Assembly (NCBI RefSeq): GCF_019656655.1
Contig: NZ_BPMV01000002.1
Coordinates: 868,001 to 932,000, forward strand
DNA length: 64,000 bases
Direction: 5' to 3'
Origin: Tsukamurella sp. TY48
GTDB lineage: Bacteria; Actinomycetota; Actinomycetes; Mycobacteriales; Mycobacteriaceae
Shown: positions 51,799-61,549 of the stretch, one piece after another
Position numbering within the stretch: position 1 is the stretch's first letter
How the letters are laid out: each line of letters begins with the position of its first letter
Notes under the pieces: model-generated
Databases searched by the model: none
What the model saw: the letters and a program-made list of their open reading frames with translations, nothing else
What the model was told of the DNA's origin: nothing
Program-made: the position numbers and the translations under genes

Positions 51799-54482
51799 GC
51801 GGGGGCCCCTCCGAGCTGCTCGATCCGAGCGGTGAGCCGCTCGACCTCCTCCTGGGCCACCGTCTGGCGGCCGCGGATCTTGTCGACCACGTTGTCGGGC
51901 GCCTTGGCCAGGAAGGCCTCGTTGCCGAGCTTGGCCGACGTGCCGTCGAGCTCCTTCTGCGCGGCCTTGAGGTCCTTCTCCAGGCGTGCCCGCTCCGCGG
52001 CGAGATCGACGGTGCCCGACGTGTCGAGTTCGACGGTCACGGTGCCGCCGGCGAGCCGCACCTCGAGCGAGGCGGTCGCGGCGAAACCGTCCTCCGGCGG
52101 GGTGAGCCGGCACAGGCTGGTGGCGGCGGCGGCGAGGGAGGTCAGGCCGGCCTCCTCGATGCCGGTGAGGCGGGCGGCCACCCGCTGGCCGGGCTTGAGC
52201 AGCTGATCGCTGCGGAACCGGCGGATCTCGGTGACCAGCCGCTGCAGATCGGCGAAGCGGCGGGCGGATTCGATGCCGTCGGCGGGGAGCTGCGCCGGCG
52301 CCCAGTCGCGGGTGGGCCAGGACGCGATCACCAGCGACTCCTCGCCGGTGAGCGCCTTCCAGAGCACCTCGGTGACGAAGGGCATCGTCGGGTGCAGCAT
52401 GCGCAGCACCACGTCGAGCGCCTTGCCGAGCACCAGCCGGGTGGCGGCGGCGACGGTCTCGTCACCGGACTGCAGCTGCAGCTTCGCGACCTCCAGGTAC
52501 CAGTCGCAGAGCTCGTCCCACGCGAAGTGGTACAGCGCCTCGCAGGCCTTGCCCAGCTCGTTCGCATCGAGCGCGGCGTCGGCCTCCGCCTGGGTGGCGG
52601 CCAGCCGGTCCAGGATCCAGCGGTCGGCGTCGGTGAGCGCGGCCCGGTCGGGCAGCTCGCCCACGTGCGCCTCGTTCATCAGTGCCAGCTTGGTGGCGTT
52701 GAACAGCTTGGTGGCGAACTTCTTACTGCTCGCCGCAGCGTCGGCGCCCACATTGAGATCGGCGCCGGGAATGGTGCCGCGGGCCAAGGTGAAACGCAGC
52801 GCATCGGCGCCGTACTCGTCCACCCAGTCCAGCGGATCGATGCCGTTGCCCTTGGACTTGCTCATCTTCTTGCCGAACTCGTCCCGCACCAGGCCGTGCA
52901 GGAGGACCTCGTGGAAGGGCACCTTGCCGGGAGCACCCGGCTCCTCGCCGATGAAGGTGCCGAACATCATCATCCGGGCCACCCAGAAGAAGATGATGTC
53001 GTAGCCCGTGACCAGCGTGGACGTGGGATAGAACTTCTCCAGGTCCGGGGTGGTGTCGGGCCAGCCCATGGTCGAGAACGGGAAGAGGCCGGAGCTGAAC
53101 CAGGTGTCGAGGACGTCCGGGTCCTGCTCGTAGCCCTCGGGCGGCGTGTCGTTCGGGCCGCAGCAGACGACGTCGCGGTTGCCCTCGGCGTCGGCCGGGC
53201 CGTACCAGACGGGGATCCGGTGACCCCACCACAGCTGCCGGGAGATGTTCCAGTCGTTGAGGTCATCCACCCAGGCGAAGAAGCGCGGTGCCATCGATTC
53301 CGGCACGATCACCGTGTCGCCGCTGCGGACCGCGTCGCCCGCGGCCTTGGCCAGGCTATCGACCTTGACCCACCACTGCATCGACAGCCGGGGCTCGATC
53401 GGCTCACCGGAGCGCTCGCTGTGGCCCACGCTGTGCCGGTACGGGCGCACCTCTTTGACGATGCGGCCCTGTTCGGCGAGAGCATCGCGGATGGCCTTGC
53501 GCGCGGCGAAGCGATCGAGTCCGTCGAATCGTGTTCCGGTGCCGGCGATGTGGGCGGTCTCGTCCATGATCGTGGGCATCGGCAGATCGTGACGCTGGCC
53601 GAGAGCGAAGTCGTTGGGGTCGTGCGCGGGGGTGATCTTCACTGCGCCGGAGCCGAATTCCGGATCGACGTAGTCGTCGGCGACCACGGGGATGCGGCGC
53701 TCCAGGAACGGATGCTCCAGGGTGGTACCCACCAGGTCGCGGTAGCGCTCGTCGTCCGGGTGCACGGCGATCGCGGTATCGCCGAGCATCGTTTCCAGAC
53801 GCGTGGTGGCACAGACGATGTGCGGCTCGTCGTCGTTGAGCGAGCCGTACCGGAAGGACACCAGCTCGCCGTCGACCTCCTTGTGGTCGACCTCGAGATC
53901 CGAGATGCCGGTCTGCAGCACGGGCGACCAGTTCACCAGGCGCTCGGCGCGGTAGATGAGGCCGGCGTCGAAGAGCTGCTTGAAGATGGTCTGCACGGCG
54001 CGGGACAGGCCCTCGTCCATGGTGAACCGTTCGCGCGACCAGTCCACACCCACACCGATGCGCCGCATCTGGCCGGTGATGTTGCCGTGGCTGGCTTCCT
54101 TGAAGGCCCAGGCGCGGGTGAGGAACTCCTCGCGGCCGATCTCCCGGCGACTCGTGCCCTCGGCGGCGAGCTGCTTCTCGACCAGGCTCTGGGTGGCGAT
54201 GCCGGCGTGGTCGGTGCCGGGCAGCCACAGCACCTCGTAGCCCTGCATCCGCTTGCGGCGGCAGAGGGCATCGGTGATGGTCTGGTCGAGGGCGTGGCCC
54301 AGGTGCAGGCTGCCGGTCACGTTCGGGGGCGGCAGCACCACCGAGAAGGCGGGCTTGCTGGAGGTGTTGTCGGCGGTGAAGTAGCCGGAGTCGACCCAGC
54401 CGTTGTAGATGTCGCCCTCTACCGCGCCCGGCTCCCACGCGGCGGGGAGGCGGTCGACAGGGTTCTGCGGCGGAGTAGTCAC
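51795..54482 (-). CDS. valS: Valyl-tRNA synthetase
   Basis: 895 residues. Class I signature [15 protein letters not shown] (HIGH equivalent HLGH) near residue 55 and [12 protein letters not shown] (KMSKS) near 540, with the editing domain between them and a C-terminal coiled-coil arm ([20 protein letters not shown]). Charges tRNA-Val and edits mischarged threonine. GTG start. Confidence 0.98.
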   Translation of the reverse strand: MTTPPQNPVDRLPAAWEPGAVEGDIYNGWVDSGYFTADNTSSKPAFSVVLPPPNVTGSLHLGHALDQTITDALCRRKRMQGYEVLWLPGTDHAGIATQSLVEKQLAAEGTSRREIGREEFLTRAWAFKEASHGNITGQMRRIGVGVDWSRERFTMDEGLSRAVQTIFKQLFDAGLIYRAERLVNWSPVLQTGISDLEVDHKEVDGELVSFRYGSLNDDEPHIVCATTRLETMLGDTAIAVHPDDERYRDLVGTTLEHPFLERRIPVVADDYVDPEFGSGAVKITPAHDPNDFALGQRHDLPMPTIMDETAHIAGTGTRFDGLDRFAARKAIRDALAEQGRIVKEVRPYRHSVGHSERSGEPIEPRLSMQWWVKVDSLAKAAGDAVRSGDTVIVPESMAPRFFAWVDDLNDWNISRQLWWGHRIPVWYGPADAEGNRDVVCCGPNDTPPEGYEQDPDVLDTWFSSGLFPFSTMGWPDTTPDLEKFYPTSTLVTGYDIIFFWVARMMMFGTFIGEEPGAPGKVPFHEVLLHGLVRDEFGKKMSKSKGNGIDPLDWVDEYGADALRFTLARGTIPGADLNVGADAAASSKKFATKLFNATKLALMNEAHVGELPDRAALTDADRWILDRLAATQAEADAALDANELGKACEALYHFAWDELCDWYLEVAKLQLQSGDETVAAATRLVLGKALDVVLRMLHPTMPFVTEVLWKALTGEESLVIASWPTRDWAPAQLPADGIESARRFADLQRLVTEIRRFRSDQLLKPGQRVAARLTGIEEAGLTSLAAAATSLCRLTPPEDGFAATASLEVRLAGGTVTVELDTSGTVDLAAERARLEKDLKAAQKELDGTSAKLGNEAFLAKAPDNVVDKIRGRQTVAQEEVERLTARIEQLGGAPA

Positions 54483-54510
54483 CCCACGATTCTAGTCAGT
54501 GCACGCGGGC

Positions 54511-54528
54511 GCCCGACGGCGGGCTTTT
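54511..54528. terminator. Small hairpin with T-tract on the plus strand
   Basis: GCCCG-ACGG-CGGGC followed by TTTT, in the 48-bp gap between the zinc-peptidase stop and valS start. Both neighbours are minus-strand, so the T-tract is on the wrong side for them; it might stop antisense transcription. Confidence 0.3.
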
Positions 54529-54530
54529 GC

Positions 54531-55892
54531 TCAGGCCACGTCGTTCGATGTCGCCGACCAGGTGTTGCAGCGGGCCAGCCGGTTCGACTGGTAGCCGGTG
54601 TCCCACCAGCCCTGCGAGTGCGCCAGCGTGCCGTGCGTCCGATTGGGGTCGCCGGGGCGGTCGCCGCGTTCCTGATCCTCGTACGCCGTGCGGTAGTCGG
54701 CGCGGGTGAACTGTCCGCCGGTGTCGCTCACGGATTTGACGAAGAGCCCGCTGAAACACTGCGCCTGCAGCTCCAGCCGCCGCGAGGATTCGAGCCCGAG
54801 GGCCGAGGTGCGGCCGTTCTGTCGTTCGATGCGGGTCTGCGCGGTGATGATCCCGCTGACCCGCTGCACGTGGTGGCCGTACTCGTGGGCGTAGACCGCG
54901 AGGTAGATCACGGGCTTGTTGCCGTAGCGGTCCACCTGCAGCCCCTTCGGCGGCATGTAGAGCGTCTCGTTGCTCGGGCAGTAGAACGCCGCGACGTTCT
55001 CAGTGGCGAGGTTCGTCATGCCGCACGGCGAGCTGATCAGCTGGCCGGTGGGCACGAGCACGGTGGGAGCGCGGTAGGTGAGGTTCGCCGCGCGCATGGC
55101 CGCACCCCAGGCGCGGTCGAGGCACGGGGAGATGCTGTCGAAGAATCGCTGACCGGCGGTGCTGTCGGAGGGCCATCCGACGGCGTTGCAGGGCTGCGTG
55201 ATCAGTCCGGTGCTCGGGTTCGCGTAGAGCGGGTTGCCCTGCAGGGCCGCGGTTCCCGTCGGCGTGGTGCCGATCCCACCGCTGCTGGTGGTGGCCGCCG
55301 AGGTGGTGGTGGTGCCGAGCGTGGTCGTGGTCGTTTCCACAGTGGACGTGCCCGGGTACGTGGTTCCCCCGGCATCGGTCCCGGTGCGGCCGTTGAGGAA
55401 TAGGACGCTGCCCGCCAGGACCAGAGCGATCAATACGACGATCGCGATGAGCAGCATGATCAGCCACGTGTTGTCGGCCTTCGCCGGCGGCCGCGGCGCC
55501 CATGCCGCCTGCTGCCACGCGGGCTGCTGCCAGTTGGCCTGCGGATATCCGGAGCGGACGGGCTGCCTCGGCCCCGCGGGCATCCGGTACGGCGCGGCGG
55601 CGGGCATCGACCACTGCTGGTGGGGCACGGCGCGCGGCGGCGCCGCGGGGACGGTGCGGCGCGGGGCCGGGACCGGGCGGTACTGCGGCGCGACGGGGCG
55701 CTGCTGCTGCGGCGGGACCCAGGCGGGTGGCGGCGGGGTCGTCGGCCTGGGACGCGCGGCGACGCGGTACTGGCCGGTGGCTCCGCGGACCGGCGCGGGA
55801 CGGGGCGCGCGCGGCGGGGGCGGCACCGGGGCGTACGGGCGCCGCTGGCCCTGTCCACCCCGGCCGCCGCTCGGATCCTGCGGATATCCCAC
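54531..55892 (-). CDS. Neutral zinc metallopeptidase (YpfJ family), membrane-anchored
   Basis: 453 residues. The first 140 are Pro/Gln/Arg-rich and probably disordered, then one membrane segment (WLIMLLIAIVVLIALVLAG) and a Thr/Ser-rich linker. The outer domain has the zincin motif AVYAHEYGHHVQRVSG with Glu catalysis and LGLESSRRLELQAQCFSGLF, as in YpfJ. Four or more Cys (for example PCNAVGW, SPCLDRAW, SPCGMTN, FYCPS) could form disulfides outside. Divergent from the DUF2207 gene with 46 bp between starts. Confidence 0.88.
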   Translation of the reverse strand: MGYPQDPSGGRGGQGQRRPYAPVPPPPRAPRPAPVRGATGQYRVAARPRPTTPPPPAWVPPQQQRPVAPQYRPVPAPRRTVPAAPPRAVPHQQWSMPAAAPYRMPAGPRQPVRSGYPQANWQQPAWQQAAWAPRPPAKADNTWLIMLLIAIVVLIALVLAGSVLFLNGRTGTDAGGTTYPGTSTVETTTTTLGTTTTSAATTSSGGIGTTPTGTAALQGNPLYANPSTGLITQPCNAVGWPSDSTAGQRFFDSISPCLDRAWGAAMRAANLTYRAPTVLVPTGQLISSPCGMTNLATENVAAFYCPSNETLYMPPKGLQVDRYGNKPVIYLAVYAHEYGHHVQRVSGIITAQTRIERQNGRTSALGLESSRRLELQAQCFSGLFVKSVSDTGGQFTRADYRTAYEDQERGDRPGDPNRTHGTLAHSQGWWDTGYQSNRLARCNTWSATSNDVA

Positions 55893-55924
55893 TGCTCTCC
55901 CCCTCGGTCACCCCGGATGTCGGT

Positions 55925-55931
55925 TACTGTA
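55925..55931. promoter_or_regulatory. Shared -10 region of the zinc-peptidase and DUF2207 genes
   Basis: TACTGTA reads TACTGT on the plus strand (8 nt before the DUF2207 ATG, likely leaderless) and TACAGT on the minus strand (34 nt before the peptidase GTG, which has GGGGAGA as a binding site). The two -10 elements overlap by five bases, so polymerase can probably start in only one direction at a time. Confidence 0.42.
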
Positions 55932-55938
55932 CCCAGAC

Positions 55939-57576
55939 ATGTGGGAGGGCAGGCGAAACCAGGGTGGAACCGATCGACGCCGGTGGCGCGGCGGCTGGGC
56001 GGCGGCGACGGCGGTGATCGGCCTCGTCTTCGCGACGGCCGCGGCGGGTCCGGCGGCCGCGGAGCCGAGCGGTGTCACGGTCGACACCGTGCTGGAGCTG
56101 AAGGACGACGGTGCGCTCGCGGTCAGCACCGTGATCACCGCGCCGCAGGGCAAGCCGGTCTCGCAGCGACTCCCCCTCGACGTGCCGGTGGAGAACAACC
56201 GCACGCAGCACTTCTCGGTGACCGACGCCAAGGCCGAGAACGGCACGGCCACGGTGGCCGACGGCGCCTTGCAGGTCTCGGCACCCGGCGGCAGCACCAC
56301 AGTGACGTTCACCGTGCGCGGCACGGTGGCCGACGGTCCCGATCTGCAGCAGTTCACCTGGCCGATCGCGGCGGGCTACACCGCCGATTTGGACAAGCTG
56401 ACGATGCGGTTCGCCTCCCCCACCGATACCCCGGATTCGCCGCTGTGCGGCATCGGGCAGGTCGGCGAGCGCCGCATGTGCACGCTCACCGAGACGAACG
56501 CGTCGGGCATCGTGACGGCGCAGCAGAACGGCTTGCCGCGCGGCAAGGTCGCGGTGTTCACCACGCTGCTGCCCGCGGGCACCGTCAAGGCCGATGCGCG
56601 GTTCTCGGCGACGTCCGCGGCGGCACCGGAGCGCAGCACCGGCGGGCTGATCGCGATCTCGGTGGCCACGGTGCTGGCGATCGCCCTCGGCGGGTACGCC
56701 TACCTGCGGCGCCGGTCCGACGATGCCGCCGCAGATTCCGCGGGGGCCACGGCCGATCTGCTGGTGCCGGGCGGCAACGGCGTGGCCTTCGCCTCGCCCG
56801 ACGGGGTCCTGCCGGGCCAGATCGGCACGTTGCTCGACGGTCGGCTGCGTCCCACGGACGTCGGTTCGACGGTGCTCGATCTCGCTGTCCGCGGATACCT
56901 GTGGCTGGCGGCGTTGCCCGGCGGCGACTTCCAGATCTCGCGGCGGGTCCCGCTCGACGGTGCGGTGACGGCCGCCGAACGGGCGGTGGTCGACGCCCTC
57001 CTGCCCGACGGTGCCGAGACCATCACGGTCTCCGAGCTGTCCGGGGGCGCGCGTCCGCTCGACCTGACCGCCGTGAGCACGCAGACCCGCGACGGCGTCG
57101 TGACCCGGGGCTGGCTCCGTTCGAAGGGCCGTGCCGGGCTGGTGGCGCCGGCCTTCGCGATCGCCGGGGCCGGCGCCATCGCCGCCCTCGTCTGCGCCTT
57201 CGTGAACACCGGCGTGCTGTACGCGGTCGCGGTGCTCATCCTGGGGCTCGGCCTCGTGGTGGCCGCATTGCTGTGGCCGGCGCGCACCGTCGCCGGTAGC
57301 CGCCTGGCGGCGGGGGTCGGCGGCATGCGGCAGTACCTGGCCTCGACCAATGTGAGCGCCCTGCCCACGGAGCAGCGCTCGGTCCTCTTCGAGCGGGCCA
57401 TCCCCTACACGCACGCTTTCGGCGATCTGCGTGGCTGGCTCGCCACCTGGGGCGGCAGCACCACCGCTCCCCTGGACTGGTACCGCTCCACCCAGGGGCC
57501 CGTCGCGGGCCTCGCCACCCTCGCCGCGATCCTCGACGGCGCCGCCGCTCAGTCCCAGGCCTCTAGCCGCGACTGA
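55939..57576 (+). CDS. DUF2207-type membrane protein
   Basis: 545 residues. Signal peptide (AAATAVIGLVFATAAAGPAAA), an outer beta-rich domain with VDTVLELKDDGALAVSTVIT and LQQFTWPIAAGYT, a membrane segment (LIAISVATVLAIALGGYAYL), then a cytoplasmic domain with DRRLRPTDVGSTVLDLAVRG-like text (DGRLRPTDVGSTVLDLAVRG) and two more membrane segments near 410-450. This layout matches DUF2207. Function unknown. Followed by a paired palindrome before the ABC-F gene. Confidence 0.82.
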   Translation: MWEGRRNQGGTDRRRWRGGWAAATAVIGLVFATAAAGPAAAEPSGVTVDTVLELKDDGALAVSTVITAPQGKPVSQRLPLDVPVENNRTQHFSVTDAKAENGTATVADGALQVSAPGGSTTVTFTVRGTVADGPDLQQFTWPIAAGYTADLDKLTMRFASPTDTPDSPLCGIGQVGERRMCTLTETNASGIVTAQQNGLPRGKVAVFTTLLPAGTVKADARFSATSAAAPERSTGGLIAISVATVLAIALGGYAYLRRRSDDAAADSAGATADLLVPGGNGVAFASPDGVLPGQIGTLLDGRLRPTDVGSTVLDLAVRGYLWLAALPGGDFQISRRVPLDGAVTAAERAVVDALLPDGAETITVSELSGGARPLDLTAVSTQTRDGVVTRGWLRSKGRAGLVAPAFAIAGAGAIAALVCAFVNTGVLYAVAVLILGLGLVVAALLWPARTVAGSRLAAGVGGMRQYLASTNVSALPTEQRSVLFERAIPYTHAFGDLRGWLATWGGSTTAPLDWYRSTQGPVAGLATLAAILDGAAAQSQASSRD

Positions 57577-57598
57577 CCCGGCGCGCACCGTCGCCTCC

Positions 57599-57664
57599 CT
57601 GACTTAACGTTGTTAGCCCACAGATTCTTCTCGTGATTCGTCTGGGCTAACGCTGTTAAGTCAG
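57599..57664. promoter_or_regulatory. Two TAAC-N3-GTTA palindromes forming a large inverted repeat before the ABC-F gene
   Basis: Each arm holds its own palindrome: TAAC-GTT-GTTA (57605-57615) and TAAC-GCT-GTTA (57648-57658), centres 43 bp apart, about four helical turns. The arms together (57599-57620 and 57643-57664) are an inverted repeat with three central mismatches. It may be a double operator for a TetR- or MarR-type dimer, or an RNA hairpin acting on the ABC-F gene 48 bp downstream or ending the DUF2207 mRNA. The element is much more AT-rich than its surroundings. Confidence 0.6.
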
Positions 57665-57712
57665 AGCGGGCCGTGGAAAAGCGGTGGCGGTCGGCGCGGC
57701 GCGCACAGCACG

Positions 57713-59341
57713 ATGGGACATATGGGACATCTCGAGGCGACGCACGTGGAGTACTACCTGCCGGACGGGCGGGCGCTGCTCGGCGACGTCTCGTTCCGGG
57801 TGGGCGACGGTGCCGTCGCGGCACTGGTGGGCCGCAACGGTGCGGGCAAGACGACACTGCTCCGACTGCTCGCGGGCGACCTGGAGCCGCACGGCGGGAC
57901 GGTGACCTCCAGTGGCGGCGTGGGTGTGATGCCGCAGTTCATCGGGTCGGTCCGCGACGACCGGACGGTGCGCGACCTGCTGGTCTCCGTCTCCCCCGCC
58001 CGGCTGCAGGCCGCCGCGGCCGAGCTCGACGCCACGGAGCTGGCGCTCATGGACGACGACGGCGATGCGGCGCAGCTGCGGTACGCGAACGCCTTGGCCG
58101 AATGGGGCGATGCGGGAGGCTATCTCGCGGAGACGATGTGGGATGCGTGCACGATGGCGGCCCTGGGCGTTCCGTACGACCGGGCGCAGTGGCGCGGCCT
58201 GACCACGCTGTCGGGCGGCGAGCAGAAACGGCTGGCGCTGGAGGCCCTGCTGCGCGGCGAGGCGGAGGTGCTGCTGCTCGACGAGCCGGACAACTACCTC
58301 GACGTCCCGGGCAAGGAGTGGTTGGAGGAGCAGCTGCGGCAGACCCCGAAGACGGTGCTGTTCGTGAGCCACGACCGGGAACTGTTGTCGCGGGCCGCCA
58401 CGCGGATCGTGGCCGTCGATCCCGCGCCCGGCGGGGCCGACGCCTGGGTGCACGGCGGCGGCTTCGCCACCTTCCCCGCGGCACGCGCGGAGCGGTTCGC
58501 GCGGTTCGAGGAGCTGCGGCGCCGCTGGGACGAACGGCACCAGCAGCTCAAGAAGCTGGTGCTCACGTTGCGCGAGCAGGCGAAGTTCAACGACGGCATG
58601 GCATCTCGCTATTCGGCGGCGCAGACGCGGCTGCGCAAGTTCGAAGAAGCCGGTCCCCCTCCGGAGCCGCCGCGGCAGCAACAGATCGCGATGCGACTGC
58701 GCGGCGGCCGCACCGGAGTGCGGGCGGTCACGGCGAAGCAGTTGGAGCTGACCGGCCTGATGAAGCCCTTCGATCTGGAGGTCTTCTACGGGGAGCGGGT
58801 GGCGGTGCTGGGGTCGAACGGCTCCGGGAAATCGCACTTCCTGCGGCTGCTGGCCGGTGAGGACGTGGCCCACACCGGTGCGGCCACGTTGGGCGCTCGG
58901 GTGGTGCCGGGGCATTTCGCGCAGACCCACGCGCATCCGGAGCTGCAGGGCCGCACGTTGGTGCAGATCCTGCGCGAGGAGCACGCCGCGCATCTGGGAC
59001 GGTCGATGCCTGCGCTGCGCCGGTACGAGCTGCACGGGCAGGCCGAGCAGCGGTTCGAGAGCCTCTCGGGCGGGCAGCAGGCGCGGTTCCAGGTGTTGCT
59101 GCTGGAGTTCGCCGGCAGCACCGCGCTGCTGCTGGACGAGCCGACCGACAACCTGGACCTGGAGAGCGCGGAGGCACTGCAGGACGCGCTGGAGGCCTAC
59201 GAGGGCACGGTGCTCGCAGTGACCCACGACCGTTGGTTCGCGCGATCCTTCGATCGGTTCCTGGTGTTCGGGTCCGACGGCACGGTCCGCGAGGCCGACG
59301 AGCCCGTTTGGCACGAGAAGCGGGTACAGCGAACCCGCTGA
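57713..59341 (+). CDS. ABC-F family ATPase
   Basis: 542 residues with two ATP-binding cassettes and no membrane segments. Walker A ALVGRNGAGKTTLL and VLGSNGSGKSHFL; signatures TLSGGEQKRLAL and SLSGGQQARFQV; Walker B LLLDEPDNYLDV and LLLDEPTDNLDL. The linker (about 250-340) is charged and helical. ABC-F proteins act on the ribosome, either as translation factors or in protection against ribosome-binding antibiotics. The isolated position behind an operator-like element would suit an inducible role. ATG 57722 is an alternative start. Confidence 0.88.
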   Translation: MGHMGHLEATHVEYYLPDGRALLGDVSFRVGDGAVAALVGRNGAGKTTLLRLLAGDLEPHGGTVTSSGGVGVMPQFIGSVRDDRTVRDLLVSVSPARLQAAAAELDATELALMDDDGDAAQLRYANALAEWGDAGGYLAETMWDACTMAALGVPYDRAQWRGLTTLSGGEQKRLALEALLRGEAEVLLLDEPDNYLDVPGKEWLEEQLRQTPKTVLFVSHDRELLSRAATRIVAVDPAPGGADAWVHGGGFATFPAARAERFARFEELRRRWDERHQQLKKLVLTLREQAKFNDGMASRYSAAQTRLRKFEEAGPPPEPPRQQQIAMRLRGGRTGVRAVTAKQLELTGLMKPFDLEVFYGERVAVLGSNGSGKSHFLRLLAGEDVAHTGAATLGARVVPGHFAQTHAHPELQGRTLVQILREEHAAHLGRSMPALRRYELHGQAEQRFESLSGGQQARFQVLLLEFAGSTALLLDEPTDNLDLESAEALQDALEAYEGTVLAVTHDRWFARSFDRFLVFGSDGTVREADEPVWHEKRVQRTR

Positions 59342-59348
59342 CCGCGGA

Positions 59349-59387
59349 CGACGAAGCCCCGGACCACTGCGGTCCGGGGCTTCGTCG
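59349..59387. terminator. Bidirectional terminator between ABC-F and clpX
   Basis: Perfect 17-bp stem (59349-59365 with 59371-59387) with an ACTGC loop, lying between convergent genes, 7 bp after the ABC-F stop and 12 bp before the clpX stop codon. It should serve both. Confidence 0.82.
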
Positions 59388-59399
59388 GGTATATGCGTG

Positions 59400-60677
59400 T
59401 TAGGCGCTCTTCTCGCGGCGCTCGTCGCGAGAACGCTTGCGCGGCACGATGGTCGGGAGCACGTTATCGCGCACCGTCTCGCCCGTGACGACGACCTTGG
59501 CCACGTCGTCGCGCGACGGGATGTCGAACATGACGGGGTTGAGGACCTCTTCCATGATGGCGCGCAGGCCACGGGCACCGGTGCCGCGCAGGATCGCCTG
59601 GTCGGCGATGGCGCCGAGCGCGTCCTCGTCGAACTCGAGTTCCACGCCGTCCATGTCGAACAGCCGCTGGTACTGCTTGACCAGGGCGTTCTTGGGCTCG
59701 GAGAGGATCGAGACCAGCGACTCCTTATCGAGATTGCTCACGGAGGCGATCACGGGGAGGCGGCCGATGAACTCGGGGATCAGGCCGAACTTGATGAGGT
59801 CCTCGGGGAGCACGTCGGCGAAGTGATCGACGGTGTCGACCTCGCTCTTGGAGCGGACCTCGTTGCCGAATCCCAGACCGCGCTTGCCGATCCGCTCGCC
59901 CACGACCTTCTCCAGCCCGGCGAAGGCGCCAGCCACGATGAAGAGCACGTTCGTCGTGTCGATCTGGATGAACTCCTGATGCGGGTGCTTGCGGCCGCCC
60001 TGCGGGGGCACCGAGGCCTGCGTGCCCTCGAGGATCTTCAGCAGGGCCTGCTGCACGCCCTCGCCGGACACGTCGCGCGTGATCGACGGGTTCTCGCTCT
60101 TGCGGGCGATCTTGTCGACCTCGTCGATGTAGATGATGCCGGTCTCGGCGCGCTTGACGTCGTAGTCGGCGGCCTGGATGAGCTTGAGCAGGATGTTCTC
60201 GACGTCCTCACCCACGTAGCCGGCCTCGGTGAGGGCGGTGGCGTCGGCGATGGCGAAGGGCACGTTGAGCATCTTCGCCAGGGTCTGCGCGAGGTAGGTT
60301 TTGCCGCAACCGGTGGGACCGAGCATGAGGATGTTGGACTTCGCCAGCTCGACACCCTCACCGCGGGCGTCCTTGCGCTCGCCGGCCTGGATCCGCTTGT
60401 AGTGGTTGTAGACGGCCACGGCGAGGTTCCGCTTCGCGGAGTCCTGGCCGATGACGTAGTTGTCCAGGAAGTCGCGGATCTCGACGGGCTTGGGGAGCTC
60501 GTCCAGCTTCACATCGCTGGACTCGGCGAGCTCCTCCTCGATGATCTCGTTGCAGAGATCGATGCACTCGTCGCAGATGTACACGCCGGGGCCGGCGATC
60601 AGCTTCTTGACCTGCTTCTGGCTCTTCCCGCAGAAGGAGCACTTGAGCAGGTCCGCGCCGTCCCCGATCCGTGCCAT
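59400..60677 (-). CDS. clpX: Clp protease ATP-binding subunit ClpX
   Basis: 425 residues. N-terminal zinc-binding domain ([10 protein letters not shown] with CDECIDLC), Walker [18 protein letters not shown], Walker [11 protein letters not shown], the [19 protein letters not shown] segment including the pore region, and sensor-2 [10 protein letters not shown]. Unfolds substrates and feeds ClpP. A GC-rich hairpin lies in the 184-bp gap after clpP2, so clpX may be transcribed separately. Confidence 0.98.
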   Translation of the reverse strand: MARIGDGADLLKCSFCGKSQKQVKKLIAGPGVYICDECIDLCNEIIEEELAESSDVKLDELPKPVEIRDFLDNYVIGQDSAKRNLAVAVYNHYKRIQAGERKDARGEGVELAKSNILMLGPTGCGKTYLAQTLAKMLNVPFAIADATALTEAGYVGEDVENILLKLIQAADYDVKRAETGIIYIDEVDKIARKSENPSITRDVSGEGVQQALLKILEGTQASVPPQGGRKHPHQEFIQIDTTNVLFIVAGAFAGLEKVVGERIGKRGLGFGNEVRSKSEVDTVDHFADVLPEDLIKFGLIPEFIGRLPVIASVSNLDKESLVSILSEPKNALVKQYQRLFDMDGVELEFDEDALGAIADQAILRGTGARGLRAIMEEVLNPVMFDIPSRDDVAKVVVTGETVRDNVLPTIVPRKRSRDERREKSA

Positions 60678-60799
60678 TGCTGTCCTACTTCCCTAGCTGG
60701 TCCGCGTGTTCACCGAGTTCGCGGTGCGTGACGCTTGTTTACGACGGTACCCGTGAACCGCAGTCCCGGCGACCGATATGAATAGCTTGCTGCAGCCGT

Positions 60800-60849
60800 C
60801 GCCGGGGGCCGCGGAACGATGCTCCTGCGGCGTGTCGCGGCCCCCGGCG
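60800..60849 (-). terminator. clpP1-clpP2 terminator
   Basis: 14-bp perfect stem (60800-60813 with 60836-60849) and a 22-nt loop, starting 12 bp after the clpP2 stop on the minus strand. Confidence 0.6.
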
Positions 60850-60861
60850 CGGCGTGCGGAT

Positions 60862-61533
60862 CTACTTGGCCGAGGCCTTGCGGTACGGGAACACGGTGTC
60901 GATGATCCCGTACTCCTTGGCCTGGTCGGCGGTGAGGATGTTGTCGCGATCGGTGTCCTTGCGGATCTGATCGACGGTCTGACCGGTGTGGTTGGCCAGG
61001 ATCTCGTCGAGGCGATTGCGGACGCGCTCCATCTCGGCGGCCTGGATCTCCAGATCGGAGACCTGGCCCCGAGCCGACCCACCGGTGCGGGGCTGGTGGA
61101 TGAGCACCGTCGAGTTGGGCAGCGCGGCGCGCTTGCCCGGGGTGCCACCGGCCAGCAGGATCGCCGCGGCGGAGGCGGCGGTGCCGAGCACCACGGTGGC
61201 CACGTCGCAGTGCACGTACTGCATGGTGTCGTAGATGCCGAGGGCGTCGTAGACGCTGCCGCCGGGCGAGTTGATGTAGATGGTGATGTCGCGGTCCGGG
61301 TCCTGCGACTCGAGCACCAGCAGCTGCGCCATCACATCGTTCGCCGAGACCTCGTCGACCTGGGTCTTGAGGAAGATGATGCGCTCGTCGAAGAGCTTGG
61401 CGTACGGGTTGGTGACCCGCTCGTTGCCGTTGGGGGCGCGCTCGATGAACTGCGGGACGTCGTACCGCTGCTGCGGCAGCGACAGGCCCAGCGGCGGCAG
61501 GGGCGGCGTGTTCATGGGGTAACCGTCGTTCAT
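60862..61533 (-). CDS. clpP2: ClpP2 protease subunit
   Basis: 223 residues. Triad: Ser in LGTAASAAAILLAGGTPGKR, His in VLIHQPRTGG, Asp in KDTDRDNILTA; INSPGGSVYDALGIYD is normal. The run of small residues after the Ser is typical of mycobacterial ClpP2. ATG 61533 follows AGAGGA by 8 nt, 16 bp after the clpP1 stop. Forms the mixed ClpP1P2 peptidase with the neighbour. Confidence 0.95.
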   Translation of the reverse strand: MNDGYPMNTPPLPPLGLSLPQQRYDVPQFIERAPNGNERVTNPYAKLFDERIIFLKTQVDEVSANDVMAQLLVLESQDPDRDITIYINSPGGSVYDALGIYDTMQYVHCDVATVVLGTAASAAAILLAGGTPGKRAALPNSTVLIHQPRTGGSARGQVSDLEIQAAEMERVRNRLDEILANHTGQTVDQIRKDTDRDNILTADQAKEYGIIDTVFPYRKASAK

Positions 61534-61549
61534 GGGTATGGTCCTCTCG

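Noticed and set aside
52392-55403. 1003-codon open frame on the plus strand
   Set aside because: Antisense to valS and the zinc-peptidase gene, whose motifs are unmistakable; the translation is low-complexity with no family features.
57656-59578. 640-codon open frame on the minus strand
   Set aside because: Antisense to the ABC-F gene, which has both cassettes intact; no domain in the antisense product.
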